DNA of 64,000 nucleotides from Microcoleus sp. FACHB-672 (GTDB taxonomy: Bacteria; Cyanobacteriota; Cyanobacteriia; Cyanobacteriales; Oscillatoriaceae): the NCBI RefSeq assembly GCF_014695725.1, contig NZ_JACJOU010000006.1:1-64000 (forward strand), given 5' to 3'. The notes below the pieces were generated by a model that saw nothing but the letters and a program-made list of their open reading frames with translations, searched no databases and was not told the DNA's origin. How positions within the stretch are numbered: the first letter of the stretch is position 1; each line of letters opens with the position of its first letter. Shown one piece after another: positions 8,830-17,068 of this stretch. Made by a program: the position numbers and the translations under genes.

Positions 8830-9852
8830 TTATTTCACCACTTTTTGGCTGTTCTGCCCAATGGTTGCAATCAATTGAGAAACCTGTTCTGGGGTTTTCA
8901 CCGGCGCTGCGGGTGCAGTGACAGAAGGCCAAGCTTTTGTGAGTTCACTCAAGCTAGTTTGAATCTGTTTATGAGCATCTGGGTTTTCTTTAGCCACTTG
9001 CTCAGAAATATTTTTATACAGCGTATTGGCATAGTTCACAAAGCCGCGAGAATCTTGATACTCAATATCGGCGGTAATTTTATTATTAGCAACTGCTGCT
9101 CCATATTCAGCATCAGCCGCTTCTAACAATCCATTGATGACTTGCAACACAAATTTAGGAGATGTGCGTTGCGCTTCTGGAAGTCCCTCAATTGCTCCAT
9201 CTACCGCTTGCATGGAAGTCTCAAAATTCGCTCCAACTTTTTCATTCTTAGGATTTGATTTGAGTTGATCTTGCAACCCAATTAAAGTTGTTTTAAATTC
9301 TTTAACGTTGCGTTCTTGCAGTTGTTCTTCCACATCCACGTAAATTTCTTCAACGGGGTGGCCGATATGAGGTTCGGCTTGTTCGGGTTTTTGTTGATCT
9401 AAAAGTTCTTTGGCAACGATCAGGTGTCCTTTCATTAGACCTAATTTGGTCATATAATCGACATCTTTCGCTTCGCCGGTGAGAACAATATCTTCAATGG
9501 TGACCTGATCTTTAATTTGGTCAAATTGTTGCTGATTAATGACTTTTTTAGAAACTAAGTCCTCTGGAGAACCATAAGGACGACTCGCTTGAATTTTATT
9601 AGACAGCGCCGGCACACCTAGTTGCGCTTCAAATTTATCTAACTCAGACAGAATAGCGGTGTTAATGTTAACTTTCTTCTTGCCGCCGGCATGACCACTG
9701 TGATCCGTTGTTTCCGTATTCGTTGCGGCAGTTGTTGCTGCCGGCGTTGTTTCAGTCGCGGTGTTATTAGTGGTATTAGCATCATTACAACCGACAAGCG
9801 TTACTAAGCCGGCAGTTGCAACAGTCAGAAATAAAGAGCGAAAGCCTAACAT
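8830..9852 (-). CDS. Iron-cluster lipoprotein with HHH domain and His/Glu motif
   Basis: 340 residues. A signal peptide ends in lipobox LVGC with lipidation at C22, followed by a long Thr/Ala/Asn linker with a DHSGH patch. Residues about 61-120 (starting VNINTA) form a ComEA-type helix-hairpin-helix domain. The rest is helical, with H143 and an HIGHPVEE motif (162-169) reminiscent of the metal-binding HxxE of EfeO/imelysin proteins. Tight linkage to an FTR1 permease suggests a periplasmic iron-binding or delivery role like EfeO. That function is inferred from context, not proven by the domain. HHH domains usually bind DNA, so this is an unusual use. Confidence 0.75.
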   Translation of the reverse strand: MLGFRSLFLTVATAGLVTLVGCNDANTTNNTATETTPAATTAATNTETTDHSGHAGGKKKVNINTAILSELDKFEAQLGVPALSNKIQASRPYGSPEDLVSKKVINQQQFDQIKDQVTIEDIVLTGEAKDVDYMTKLGLMKGHLIVAKELLDQQKPEQAEPHIGHPVEEIYVDVEEQLQERNVKEFKTTLIGLQDQLKSNPKNEKVGANFETSMQAVDGAIEGLPEAQRTSPKFVLQVINGLLEAADAEYGAAVANNKITADIEYQDSRGFVNYANTLYKNISEQVAKENPDAHKQIQTSLSELTKAWPSVTAPAAPVKTPEQVSQLIATIGQNSQKVVK

Positions 9853-9992
9853 AGGATTAATTTCACAAAATTTACACGAACTTGCAAAAAAGGCTTCTAA
9901 CAGCAGGATGATATAGAACCTTTGCGGAATTCATTCTCTAGCTAGTGAGAAATTTTGTCAACTGATACCTGCAAATTCCCAAAAACCCGCAA

Positions 9993-10991
9993 CTAAGCCG
10001 GTTTAATCACCTCAAACTGCCCCATACAGCCGTGTTCAGCCATCGCATCCTGGTGAGGGTGAAACATAAATTTCCCTGGATATTTAAACGAGAACTCCAG
10101 AATGTGCCGTTCAGCTGTGCCCATTGTAATCACATCCGTTTCTTCAGCCGGCGTAAGCGTGCGACCTGTGCGGTAAACCTGAAACATATTGGCGTGTAAG
10201 TGAAACGTCGCCGCCACATCAAACTCAATCATGTTCAGCACATACAGCCGAATCAGCTGATTTTGATAAATCGGGATCGGATGGTGGTGGTAATAGTCCG
10301 GAATTCCATTAAAGGCGTAAAGTTCATTTTTCTCGTCGTCATTTACGTCATAGCCGGCCATGATCAGCACCATTTCATCAGCAGGTGGGCGATCTGCCGG
10401 CGGATCGACAATAAACATCCCATACAAACCTTTATTAATGTGGCGCGTCACCGGCTCAATATGGCAGTGATAAAGATGGACGCCGTAGGGTTCGGCATCA
10501 AACTCGTAAATCGTCGCCGCGCCGTGGCGAATCGGTTTCACTCCATCCATTTCTGAGGGGTGAACCCCATGAAAGTGCAGCGAGTGAGAATGTCCCCCCT
10601 GATTTAAAAATAGAACCCGCACGCGATCACCTTGCCGCGCCCGCAGAGTTGGCCCAGGTACGCGATTGTTAACATTCCATGTGTTAAACGTTACAGCGCT
10701 GTTTAACGCAATCGTAGAGGTGCCGGCAATTAGCTGAAATTCCCGAACCGTTCGCCCATTTACTTTCTTAACAGTCCCCCAGTCAAAATCCCGTAGCATC
10801 GCCATTGGGTGCATCGTGTCGTTAATTGCCGGCGCGTTGCTAGGGAGGGGCGGCACTTTCGCCTGGGCCAGTTTTTGGCGCTGACCCAACAGTTGAGGCA
10901 ACGCAATCGCTGCGCCACTCATCCCGATGCCGGCGATTCCGAATTGCAGCAATCTGCGACGATTTAAAAGGAATGGTTTCCGGTCAAGCAT
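9993..10991 (-). CDS. Tat-exported two-domain multicopper oxidase, candidate ferroxidase
   Basis: 332 residues with a Tat-type leader (RRRLLQF at 11-17, then a hydrophobic stretch to about 35). Two cupredoxin domains follow. Copper motifs are HSLHFHG (136-142), HCH (175-177) with H184 and GL (188-189) as a type-1-like site in domain 1, HLH (264-266), and HPH (311-313) with H320. The type-1 site in domain 1 fits small two-domain oxidases and NirK-like proteins rather than three-domain laccases. As first gene of a cluster with two FTR1 permeases it most simply acts as the ferroxidase, like Fet3 with Ftr1 in yeast. Laccase, nitrite reductase or metallo-oxidase activity is the alternative. Confidence 0.85.
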   Translation of the reverse strand: MLDRKPFLLNRRRLLQFGIAGIGMSGAAIALPQLLGQRQKLAQAKVPPLPSNAPAINDTMHPMAMLRDFDWGTVKKVNGRTVREFQLIAGTSTIALNSAVTFNTWNVNNRVPGPTLRARQGDRVRVLFLNQGGHSHSLHFHGVHPSEMDGVKPIRHGAATIYEFDAEPYGVHLYHCHIEPVTRHINKGLYGMFIVDPPADRPPADEMVLIMAGYDVNDDEKNELYAFNGIPDYYHHHPIPIYQNQLIRLYVLNMIEFDVAATFHLHANMFQVYRTGRTLTPAEETDVITMGTAERHILEFSFKYPGKFMFHPHQDAMAEHGCMGQFEVIKPA

Positions 10992-11568
10992 TGGTTGAGT
11001 AGGGGAAGGATGGGGTGAAGCTGAGGGTTTGGCGCTGATTTCGTAAGTTAGGATAAATCAGTGTTAATTCAAGCCTCTATTTAAAAATAGTAGCAATAAG
11101 CATCTGGTATTTTTGCCATTAAGCCTCTGTATTTGACGGTTATACAAGCCGAGAGAGTTTCTGCTTAAGGCACTTGCTCAATATGCCAGAAGGTAATAAA
11201 TAAAGCAATTTTAAGCAAAACAGCGGCTTCTGACTTCAGCAGCCGGTGAAAGCTTGGTTTCCAGAAAAATCTGTAATTAGCGGCTCAGTTTTAGACGAAA
11301 TTGATTTTACAATTAATGAAACTATTTAGCAACTGTGGCGAAAAGCCTGACAAAGCTAAAGTGAATTGTTTATAAGTATTCTCAATAATTTCTTTAGAAT
11401 TAAGGCGATGTGGCTTAGAAACAGCGACAGACCGTTATTAATAAGCGAGCTGAAGCAAGCAGCAACTGCCGGTAAATACCCCTAGAGGGGATTGTCAAGT
11501 TCTCTAAAACCCTGTTAGTTGATTTCTGTAGACTAAATAACCGGAATTTTCAGGATCAGGGAACACTA
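10992..11568. promoter_or_regulatory. 577-base divergent spacer between the iron cluster and cbiM
   Basis: This A/T-rich gap must hold promoters for both the minus-strand oxidase and the plus-strand cbiM. I find no coding frame. A small hairpin CCCC-TAGA-GGGG (11479-11490) lies about 80 bases before cbiM. I looked for a cobalamin riboswitch and for a clear Fur box and could not support either by eye. Confidence 0.4.
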
Positions 11569-12492
11569 ATGCACATTCCTGATGGTTTTGTTTCTTTGCC
11601 CGTTGCAGCCGCAACGGGCATCGCCAGCGCAGCAGCCGTGGCAGTATCTCTGGCACGTTCTCGCGAAGCGTATGGGATTCGACAAGCACCCATTTTGGGT
11701 TTAACCACTGCCTTTATCTTTGCCGCCCAGATGATTAATTTTCCCGTTGCGGGGGGCACCAGCGGCCACCTGTTGGGAGGAACCCTAGCCGCCGTGATGC
11801 TGGGGAGTCCTTGGGCGGGTACGTTGTGCATCACCACCGTTTTAATCATTCAAGCCATCTTATTTGCCGATGGCGGCGTCACGGCCTTGGGGGCGAACGT
11901 GTTGAACATGGGGTTCATTGGCGTCTGGGTGGGCTGGACACTCACGCAAGTCTTGCAACGACTGCTGGGCGGATCGAGAAGCCGGCTGCCCTTAGCTGCC
12001 GGGATCGCTGCCGCTGTCAGTGTGGTCGCAGCAGCCGTGTTTTGTGCCATTGAATTGGTGCTTTCCGGCACAGCAGCGTCCAGCTTCGTGATCCCGGCAA
12101 TGAGTGGCGTTCACATCCTGATTGGAGTGGGCGAAGGTGTGATCACCGGCGGCGTGCTTTCTTACCTAGCAACCGCACGTCCCGACTTGCTACCAGGGGA
12201 ACAGCCGCAATTAGATAAATGGGTTGTGCCGATTGTCAGCGTTTTGCTCATCGCTGGCGTCCTTTCCCTCGCCGCCTCTGGTTGGCCCGATGGCTTAGAA
12301 AAAGTGGCCGAAGACTTAGGTTTTATCGAGTTAGCTGACAATGTGCGAGTGCCGATTCCCACTCCCTTTGCGGATTACGGCATCGAAGGATTAGGGCCGG
12401 TGGGTACTAGCATTGCCGGCATTTTGGGAAGTGGTGCGTCCTTTGGGGTGGCTTTTGGACTCGCCCAGCTAGTTAAACCCAAAGATGCGTAA
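11569..12492 (+). CDS. cbiM: CbiM/NikM-type ECF transporter substrate-binding subunit with fused PDGLE domain
   Basis: 307-residue integral membrane S-component of a group I ECF importer for Co2+ or Ni2+. The N-terminus MHIPDGF is the conserved metal-binding start of CbiM/NikM (His2 and the free amino group bind the metal). The C-terminal third holds a PDGLEK motif (near 243-248) of the CbiN/NikN-like PDGLE domain, so the accessory subunit is fused. About eight membrane helices are visible. AGGGA seven bases upstream supports ATG 11569. The gene overlaps cbiQ by eight bases. Cobalt versus nickel specificity cannot be settled from sequence; cobalt for B12 is the usual assumption. Confidence 0.87.
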   Translation: MHIPDGFVSLPVAAATGIASAAAVAVSLARSREAYGIRQAPILGLTTAFIFAAQMINFPVAGGTSGHLLGGTLAAVMLGSPWAGTLCITTVLIIQAILFADGGVTALGANVLNMGFIGVWVGWTLTQVLQRLLGGSRSRLPLAAGIAAAVSVVAAAVFCAIELVLSGTAASSFVIPAMSGVHILIGVGEGVITGGVLSYLATARPDLLPGEQPQLDKWVVPIVSVLLIAGVLSLAASGWPDGLEKVAEDLGFIELADNVRVPIPTPFADYGIEGLGPVGTSIAGILGSGASFGVAFGLAQLVKPKDA

Positions 12493-13162
12493 AAGCGAGA
12501 TAATGGGTCACTCCTTCCCGATTATATTTCGACTGCGGCTGTCGCTGATTGCTGTCATCGGGGCAGCTTTATTAAAAATCGGCACTTGGCCCTTACTCGG
12601 CGTCTATGGCGCATTTGCGCTTTTGTGGGCGTTCGTGTTGCGGACGCCATTGAAAGCCCTCACCCAATTGCTGGGGGCAGAATTAATCTTCCTCAGCTTA
12701 ATGGCGTTGCCCTTGGGTTGGGAACGCGCTAGTTATTTGCTCGTTCGTTCCCTGATTTGTCTGCTGATCGTCAATAGCTTTTTATTAAGTTTGCCGCCTC
12801 ACAGTTTTGGAATTGCACTGAAAGGCTTACCCCTACCGGCAGGTTTGCAGCAAAGTGTACTTTTAGCGGGACAATATCTAGAAATTTTGCTCTCAGAAGT
12901 CACCCGGATGCAACGCGCCGCCCAGTGTCGCGGATTATCTGGCCCTGCCGGCTGGTTGCGCTACGCCAGCGCTGCTATGATCGGGGCGCTTTATATCCGC
13001 ACCCTCGACCGTGCAGAACGCGTTTATGGTGCAATGCTTTCTCGTGGCTATCAGGGCGAACTGCCGGTTGATGCCAAACCCACACCCAAAGAACTTGCCG
13101 GTTTATTAGGGGCTGCCTCCATTGCCGGTGGATTAACTTTAGCTTCTTACTTAAAATTTTGA
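12485..13162 (+). CDS. cbiQ: CbiQ-type ECF transmembrane (T) component
   Basis: 225 residues with four to five membrane helices and two cytoplasmic coupling motifs of the A-R-G type: AQCRGL near 138 and MLSRGYQG near 179-186, which dock onto the ATPase. It couples CbiO ATP hydrolysis to metal uptake by CbiM. ATG 12485 overlaps the cbiM stop (ATGCGTAA) and the gene ends overlapping the cbiO start, so all three are translationally coupled. Confidence 0.88.
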   Translation: MRKSEIMGHSFPIIFRLRLSLIAVIGAALLKIGTWPLLGVYGAFALLWAFVLRTPLKALTQLLGAELIFLSLMALPLGWERASYLLVRSLICLLIVNSFLLSLPPHSFGIALKGLPLPAGLQQSVLLAGQYLEILLSEVTRMQRAAQCRGLSGPAGWLRYASAAMIGALYIRTLDRAERVYGAMLSRGYQGELPVDAKPTPKELAGLLGAASIAGGLTLASYLKF

Positions 13163-13923
13163 GTTTCCCAACTTCCTATCCCCAAACTCCAACTGCTCAT
13201 TCTCGCGAGGCCGGCCTTGTTGTTAAGGATTTAGTCTTTGCTTATCCCAAACAAGAGCCGGTTTTGCGTAGCGTTTCTTTTACCCTCAATCAAGGTGAGC
13301 GAGTCGCGCTTCTCGGCCCGACAGGTTGTGGAAAAAGCACTTTATTAGACCATTTAATTGGTTTAAAACAAGCTAAATCGGGTGAAATTTGGATTCAAGG
13401 AACGCGCCTAGAACCGGCAACCTTGCCCCAAGTGCGCCGGCAAGTTGGTTTTTGTTTTCAAGACGCGAATGATCAGCTATTCATGCCAACTATTTTAGAA
13501 GACATTACTTTCGGGCCACGCAACTACGGAGTGCCGCCGGCAATTGCGGTTGATAAAGCCCGTCAGTTGTTGGCAGAATTTGGTTTAGAAGCCTGTGCAA
13601 ATCGTTCTGCACACGAACTTTCTGGCGGTCAAAAACGCTTAGCGGCACTTGCTGCAATTCTGGCATTAGAACCTTCCGTTTTAATTTTAGATGAACCCAC
13701 AACCGGCCTTGATCCGGCGTGGCGGCGTCACTTAGCAAAGGTGCTATGTCAGCTGCCGGTGCAGGTGCTTTTAATTGCTTCCCATGATTTAAATTGGATT
13801 CGCAAAACAACTGACAGGGCGATGGTGATGGGTCAAGGTGAGATTAAGCTAGACCGGCCCACTCAGGAATTATTGCAAGATGGGGCGACCCTTGAGGCTT
13901 ACGGGCTGCCGGTGGATTATTAA
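13159..13923 (+). CDS. cbiO: CbiO-type ECF ABC ATPase
   Basis: 254-residue ABC ATPase with Walker A GPTGCGKST, Q-loop FQDANDQLF, signature LSGGQKR, Walker B VLILDEPTTGLDP and switch histidine in ASHDL. The FQDANDQLF Q-loop is typical of ECF CbiO/EcfA proteins. It powers Co/Ni import with CbiM and CbiQ. The likely start is TTG 13159, overlapping the cbiQ stop in TTGA. The frame has no other suitable start near the domain, and translational coupling would excuse the weak codon. It is the last gene before the insertion-sequence zone. Confidence 0.9.
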   Translation: MSFPTSYPQTPTAHSREAGLVVKDLVFAYPKQEPVLRSVSFTLNQGERVALLGPTGCGKSTLLDHLIGLKQAKSGEIWIQGTRLEPATLPQVRRQVGFCFQDANDQLFMPTILEDITFGPRNYGVPPAIAVDKARQLLAEFGLEACANRSAHELSGGQKRLAALAAILALEPSVLILDEPTTGLDPAWRRHLAKVLCQLPVQVLLIASHDLNWIRKTTDRAMVMGQGEIKLDRPTQELLQDGATLEAYGLPVDY

Positions 13924-14001
13924 ATAACCTGACTTCGGGATAAGGAAGGGACAAGCGAGTCAGCTAAAAGTTATCACACAACAGCAATACTTGCTCGTCC
14001 C

Positions 14002-14096
14002 ATGCTTAGTCTAGAAGAACTATTTTGCTCTGTCGATGATTTGCGCCCTTCTTTTTGAACCTGTGTGGCATAAACAACTGATGGGGGATGGACTAA
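14002..14096 (+). pseudogene. IS982-family transposase N-terminal relic
   Basis: From ATG 14002 the translation MLSLEELFCSVDD matches the usual start of IS982-family transposases. After one frameshift the sequence continues FEPVWHKQLMGDGL, the next conserved piece. Homology stops exactly where the IS701-family inverted repeat begins (14097), so the relic was probably split by that insertion. The remainder of the IS982 gene was not found on the other side. Confidence 0.6.
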
Positions 14097-15176
14097 TCCC
14101 TCTTTTGTTACTTCAGGGAGAGTAAAATAAGAACAGCATTCCCAAACCCATGAGCGATGATGGTTACAGCCCGTCGTCCAGCCTCTCCCACGCTCAAGTT
14201 CATCGATGAATATTGTCAAAACTATCAAGACTTGTTTTCTCAAGTGAGAAATTATGAAGCATTTAAGCTCTTACATCTAGGACTACTATCAGAACTGCCT
14301 CGCAAATCCTTACCTAAAATAGCGAGAGCTGTGGGATTATCCAATAGTCAATCCCTACACCATTTTTTAAGGGATTCAACCTGGTCAAGTCCAGCTTTAA
14401 CACAGAGGCGGTTGCAGCTGATTCTTCAATTAATAGGAGAGACAGAAATTATCTTATGTATTGATGAAACCAGAGATGAGAAAAAAGGCCAAGCAACAGA
14501 CTATGTAGCTAAACAGTACCTTGGCAATTTAGGGAAGACAGAAAGAGGGATTGTATCCGTTAATGCTTATGGGTTAGTGGACACAATCACTTATTCGTTG
14601 CTGTTTAAGAATTTCAAACCCAGAGCCTGCTTAAAGCCGGGGGATACTTATAAAAGTAAACCCCAGTTAGCCAGAGAAATCATCTGTGAACTCAAAGCAC
14701 TGGGATTTCGCATAAAACTCGTTTTAGCCGTTGGATTGAATACGGCTTTAAACAAGTCAAGAACCAGCTAGGATGGGCTGATTATCGCTTGACAGATTAT
14801 GCCAGTATCTAACGCTGGTGGGAACTGGTTTTTAGTGCTTACTTCCTAGTCAGTCTAAAGACCTAGAATTTTCAAACTTTGGCGGATGAACCTCTCTGTT
14901 CTCAATCGACTCAGTTAACCGCTCCATCTCAGTTGATTGCCAAATTTCGACAACATCGTTGGTGGGAGCATGGCACAACTTGGAAGAGTGCACTCAACAA
15001 TATCAGATTAATCATTCAGCCCTTCCTTTTTTACTGTTTAATCTCTCCTTGGTTAGAGGTCTTTTAGGCGAATTCCGGCAAATTTTGGACACTTTTCCCG
15101 CTTGTTCTACACCTTTTTGGACTACCTATTCCGTTGTTGCCTAACTTTTACTCTCTCTCAAGTAACAAAAGAGGGA
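14097..15176 (+). mobile_element. Internally deleted IS701-family insertion sequence
   Basis: Terminal inverted repeats of 31 bases bound the element: left arm 14097-14127 (begins TCCCTCTTTTGTTACTT) and right arm 15146-15176 (ends AAGTAACAAAAGAGGGA), with two mismatches. Between them is a collapsed transposase gene. At about 1.08 kb it is shorter than intact relatives because the middle of the transposase is deleted. No convincing target-site duplication is visible. It cannot transpose on its own, but with near-intact ends it might be moved in trans. Confidence 0.8.
14157..15066 (+). pseudogene. IS701-family DDE transposase, deleted and frameshifted
   Basis: The first 200 residues match the cyanobacterial IS701 transposase N-terminus (ARRPASPTLKFIDEYCQNY, then SNSQSLHHFL and ILCIDETRDEKKG with the first catalytic Asp). 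Homology breaks at about 14730 and resumes in another frame with IEYGFKQVKNQLGWADYRL and RWWELVFSAYFLVSL. Stop codons interrupt this part, and it runs to WWEHGTTWKSALNN and the C-terminus near 15066. The central region, including the middle catalytic Asp, is gone. Not functional. Confidence 0.85.
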
Positions 15177-15405
15177 GAACTTTCTGCGTCGGTCTTCACA
15201 GATTATTCAAGTTGTAAAGACTCGCGCTATTGTTTCTAATTTTACTGTTTTTTGGGCTTGAATCATGTTGATTAGAAGCAGCAATTTTAGGAGCTAGGCG
15301 CGACCCAGTTGCTTCTCGGGATGCTCGTGATAGAATTGAATTGTAGCGTTTCTCATAATTGTGAGATACACTTGGATTCAAGTTTATCCATTATAAAAAT
15401 CAGTG

Positions 15406-16266
15406 ATGAAACCTTACTCAATAGAGTTTCGCTAAAAAATCATTGAAGTTTATAAACAAGGAAATATTTCGATTAGGAAGCTCGCTCAACGTTTTTGTGT
15501 AGCCCCAAGTTTTATTCAAAAATTACTCAAACAATATAAAGAAACGGGAAATATTCATCCTCGCCTTCCAGGAAGAAGTCCTGCACCTAAGCTTAAGGAA
15601 GAGCAATTAATTGATTTAATAGAAATCATCGAGACCCATAATGATGCCACCCTTGTAGAACTTTGTGACTTGCTAGAAGAGAAGGTTCAAGTTAAAGTGA
15701 GTCGAGCCGCAAAAGAGAAGGAAAAAGTTCAAACACAGCGACTCGAATTTTGGTCAGTTATCAGAAATATCCGAGTAGAAGACCTAATTTTTCTGGACGA
15801 AGCCGGAATGAAACTAGCAATGGTTAGGCTCTATGCTATAGCTTTAAAAGGAAAAAGATCCAGAGGTAAAAAGGCCCAAAAAAGAGACAGGAATATTTCT
15901 TTAATTTCGGCGATATCAGTTAAAGAAGTGCTAGTATTAGAAAATATTTATGGGGCAGTAGATGGCGCGACGTTTGAAGCTTTTATCTTTCTCAAGTTAA
16001 TTCCTAAGCTCGGGAAAAATGCCTGTGTTGTCATGGATAATGCTAAAATCTATTATGGGTAAATGGTCAGAGAACTTATTGAACAAGCCGGAGTAAGACT
16101 GATTTATTTACCTCCTTATTCACCAGAATTCTCCCCTATTGAAAATTTTTGGTTAAAAGTTAAAGCCCTCTTGAAAAAGACAGCAGCGAGAACTTACAAA
16201 GATTTAATTGAGGCTATCGTTAATGCAAGGTTTCAGCTTTCTTGTTACCCCCCCCCCAGCAAGTAG
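15406..16266 (+). pseudogene. IS630-family transposase with two in-frame stops
   Basis: One reading frame from ATG 15406 encodes an IS630-type transposase: helix-turn-helix half (KLAQRFCVAPSFIQKLLKQY), then DDE half with FLDEAG, VVMDNAKI and PYSPEFSPIENFW. A TAA replaces codon 10 (15433-15435), a second TAA sits at 16060-16062, and about 20 residues are missing around VSRAAKEKEK compared with the usual family. The C-terminus runs into a run of ten C (16248-16257). Two stops and a deletion mean it is dead. 15177-15405, between the two elements, shows nothing I recognise. Confidence 0.85.
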
Positions 16267-16298
16267 AGATAGAGTTTTGCTTCTACAACACCAAGACC

Positions 16299-16860
16299 CT
16301 AACTTAAATCATCTAGTAAATCAGCCATTACTTCAATCGGCTCCCTCTTCGATTCAACCTTTACTTCGATTCAGTTCTGCGGCTATAGAAGCCAATGTTT
16401 TAACGGCTTTTTCCATTGGTGACCGGCTTACAATTACCAGTATTTCCCCAATCTCTGTGTCTATGGCTTTTAACATTAGTTGCTGTGGCTCGTCAATCAG
16501 CAGTACCCGATTTGGTTCCAATCGCATGAGTTCCGCTGACCCCAGCCACTGATAAGGAAACACCACGACTAATCCTCCGCTGGAATCAATCAGTCAAGTG
16601 GTTAGATAGAGAGGGCTAGAATCCTGGTTTGTGACCGGACAGTAAAACACTTGGTTAAGTGGTAAATTTTTTAAATAAGTTTGTTCTCATTCCTGACGAT
16701 TACTTCTGCCTTGAGCCGTAGAAGTCCTGGTAAGAATGGGAATTTGAACGGGTAAATTGGCATTTGAATGAGAGTTCGCGGCAACTTGGTTGAGACCGGC
16801 TTGATTAGCAACAGTCGCAACAATCACGCCAGTCCTGAGGCGTACAGAGCAGAATGGTTA
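16299..16860 (-). pseudogene. C-terminal remnant of a caspase-family/DUF4384-type protein
   Basis: Reading the minus strand from about 16840 down gives VIVATVANQAGLNQ, LPLNQVFYCPVTNQ, PLYLTT, LIDSSGGLVVVFPYQW, GEILVIVSRSPMEKAV and, after a frameshift near 16355, EPIEVMADLLDDLS with a stop at 16299-16301. This is the order and spacing of the C-terminal domain of cyanobacterial caspase-like proteins with DUF4384. Two TGA codons interrupt it (one in RQE-stop-EQ where a Trp is expected, one before LIDSS). The catalytic N-terminal part is missing. Family name is from recognition, moderately sure. Confidence 0.6.
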
Positions 16861-17068
16861 GAAATCTTTTCATTTTAATAGCCTTCCTGTGTGTTCTACT
16901 GGGCTATATCTTCACTCAGGCTGAGGATATGTATTTTTTAATCCAGAACGGGGTATCTCATATCTTGCGACAGACTGAAGTCATGTCTTTGTCAATCATG
17001 ATATGACAGAGTTATCGAGCGTATTGAGCAATTTTTGAATTCGTGTCTCACCGGCAAGGAAACTTTTC

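Noticed and set aside
10992-11568. Cobalamin riboswitch or Fur box before cbiM and the oxidase
   Set aside because: Neither the conserved B12-box core nor a convincing 19-base Fur palindrome could be traced by eye.
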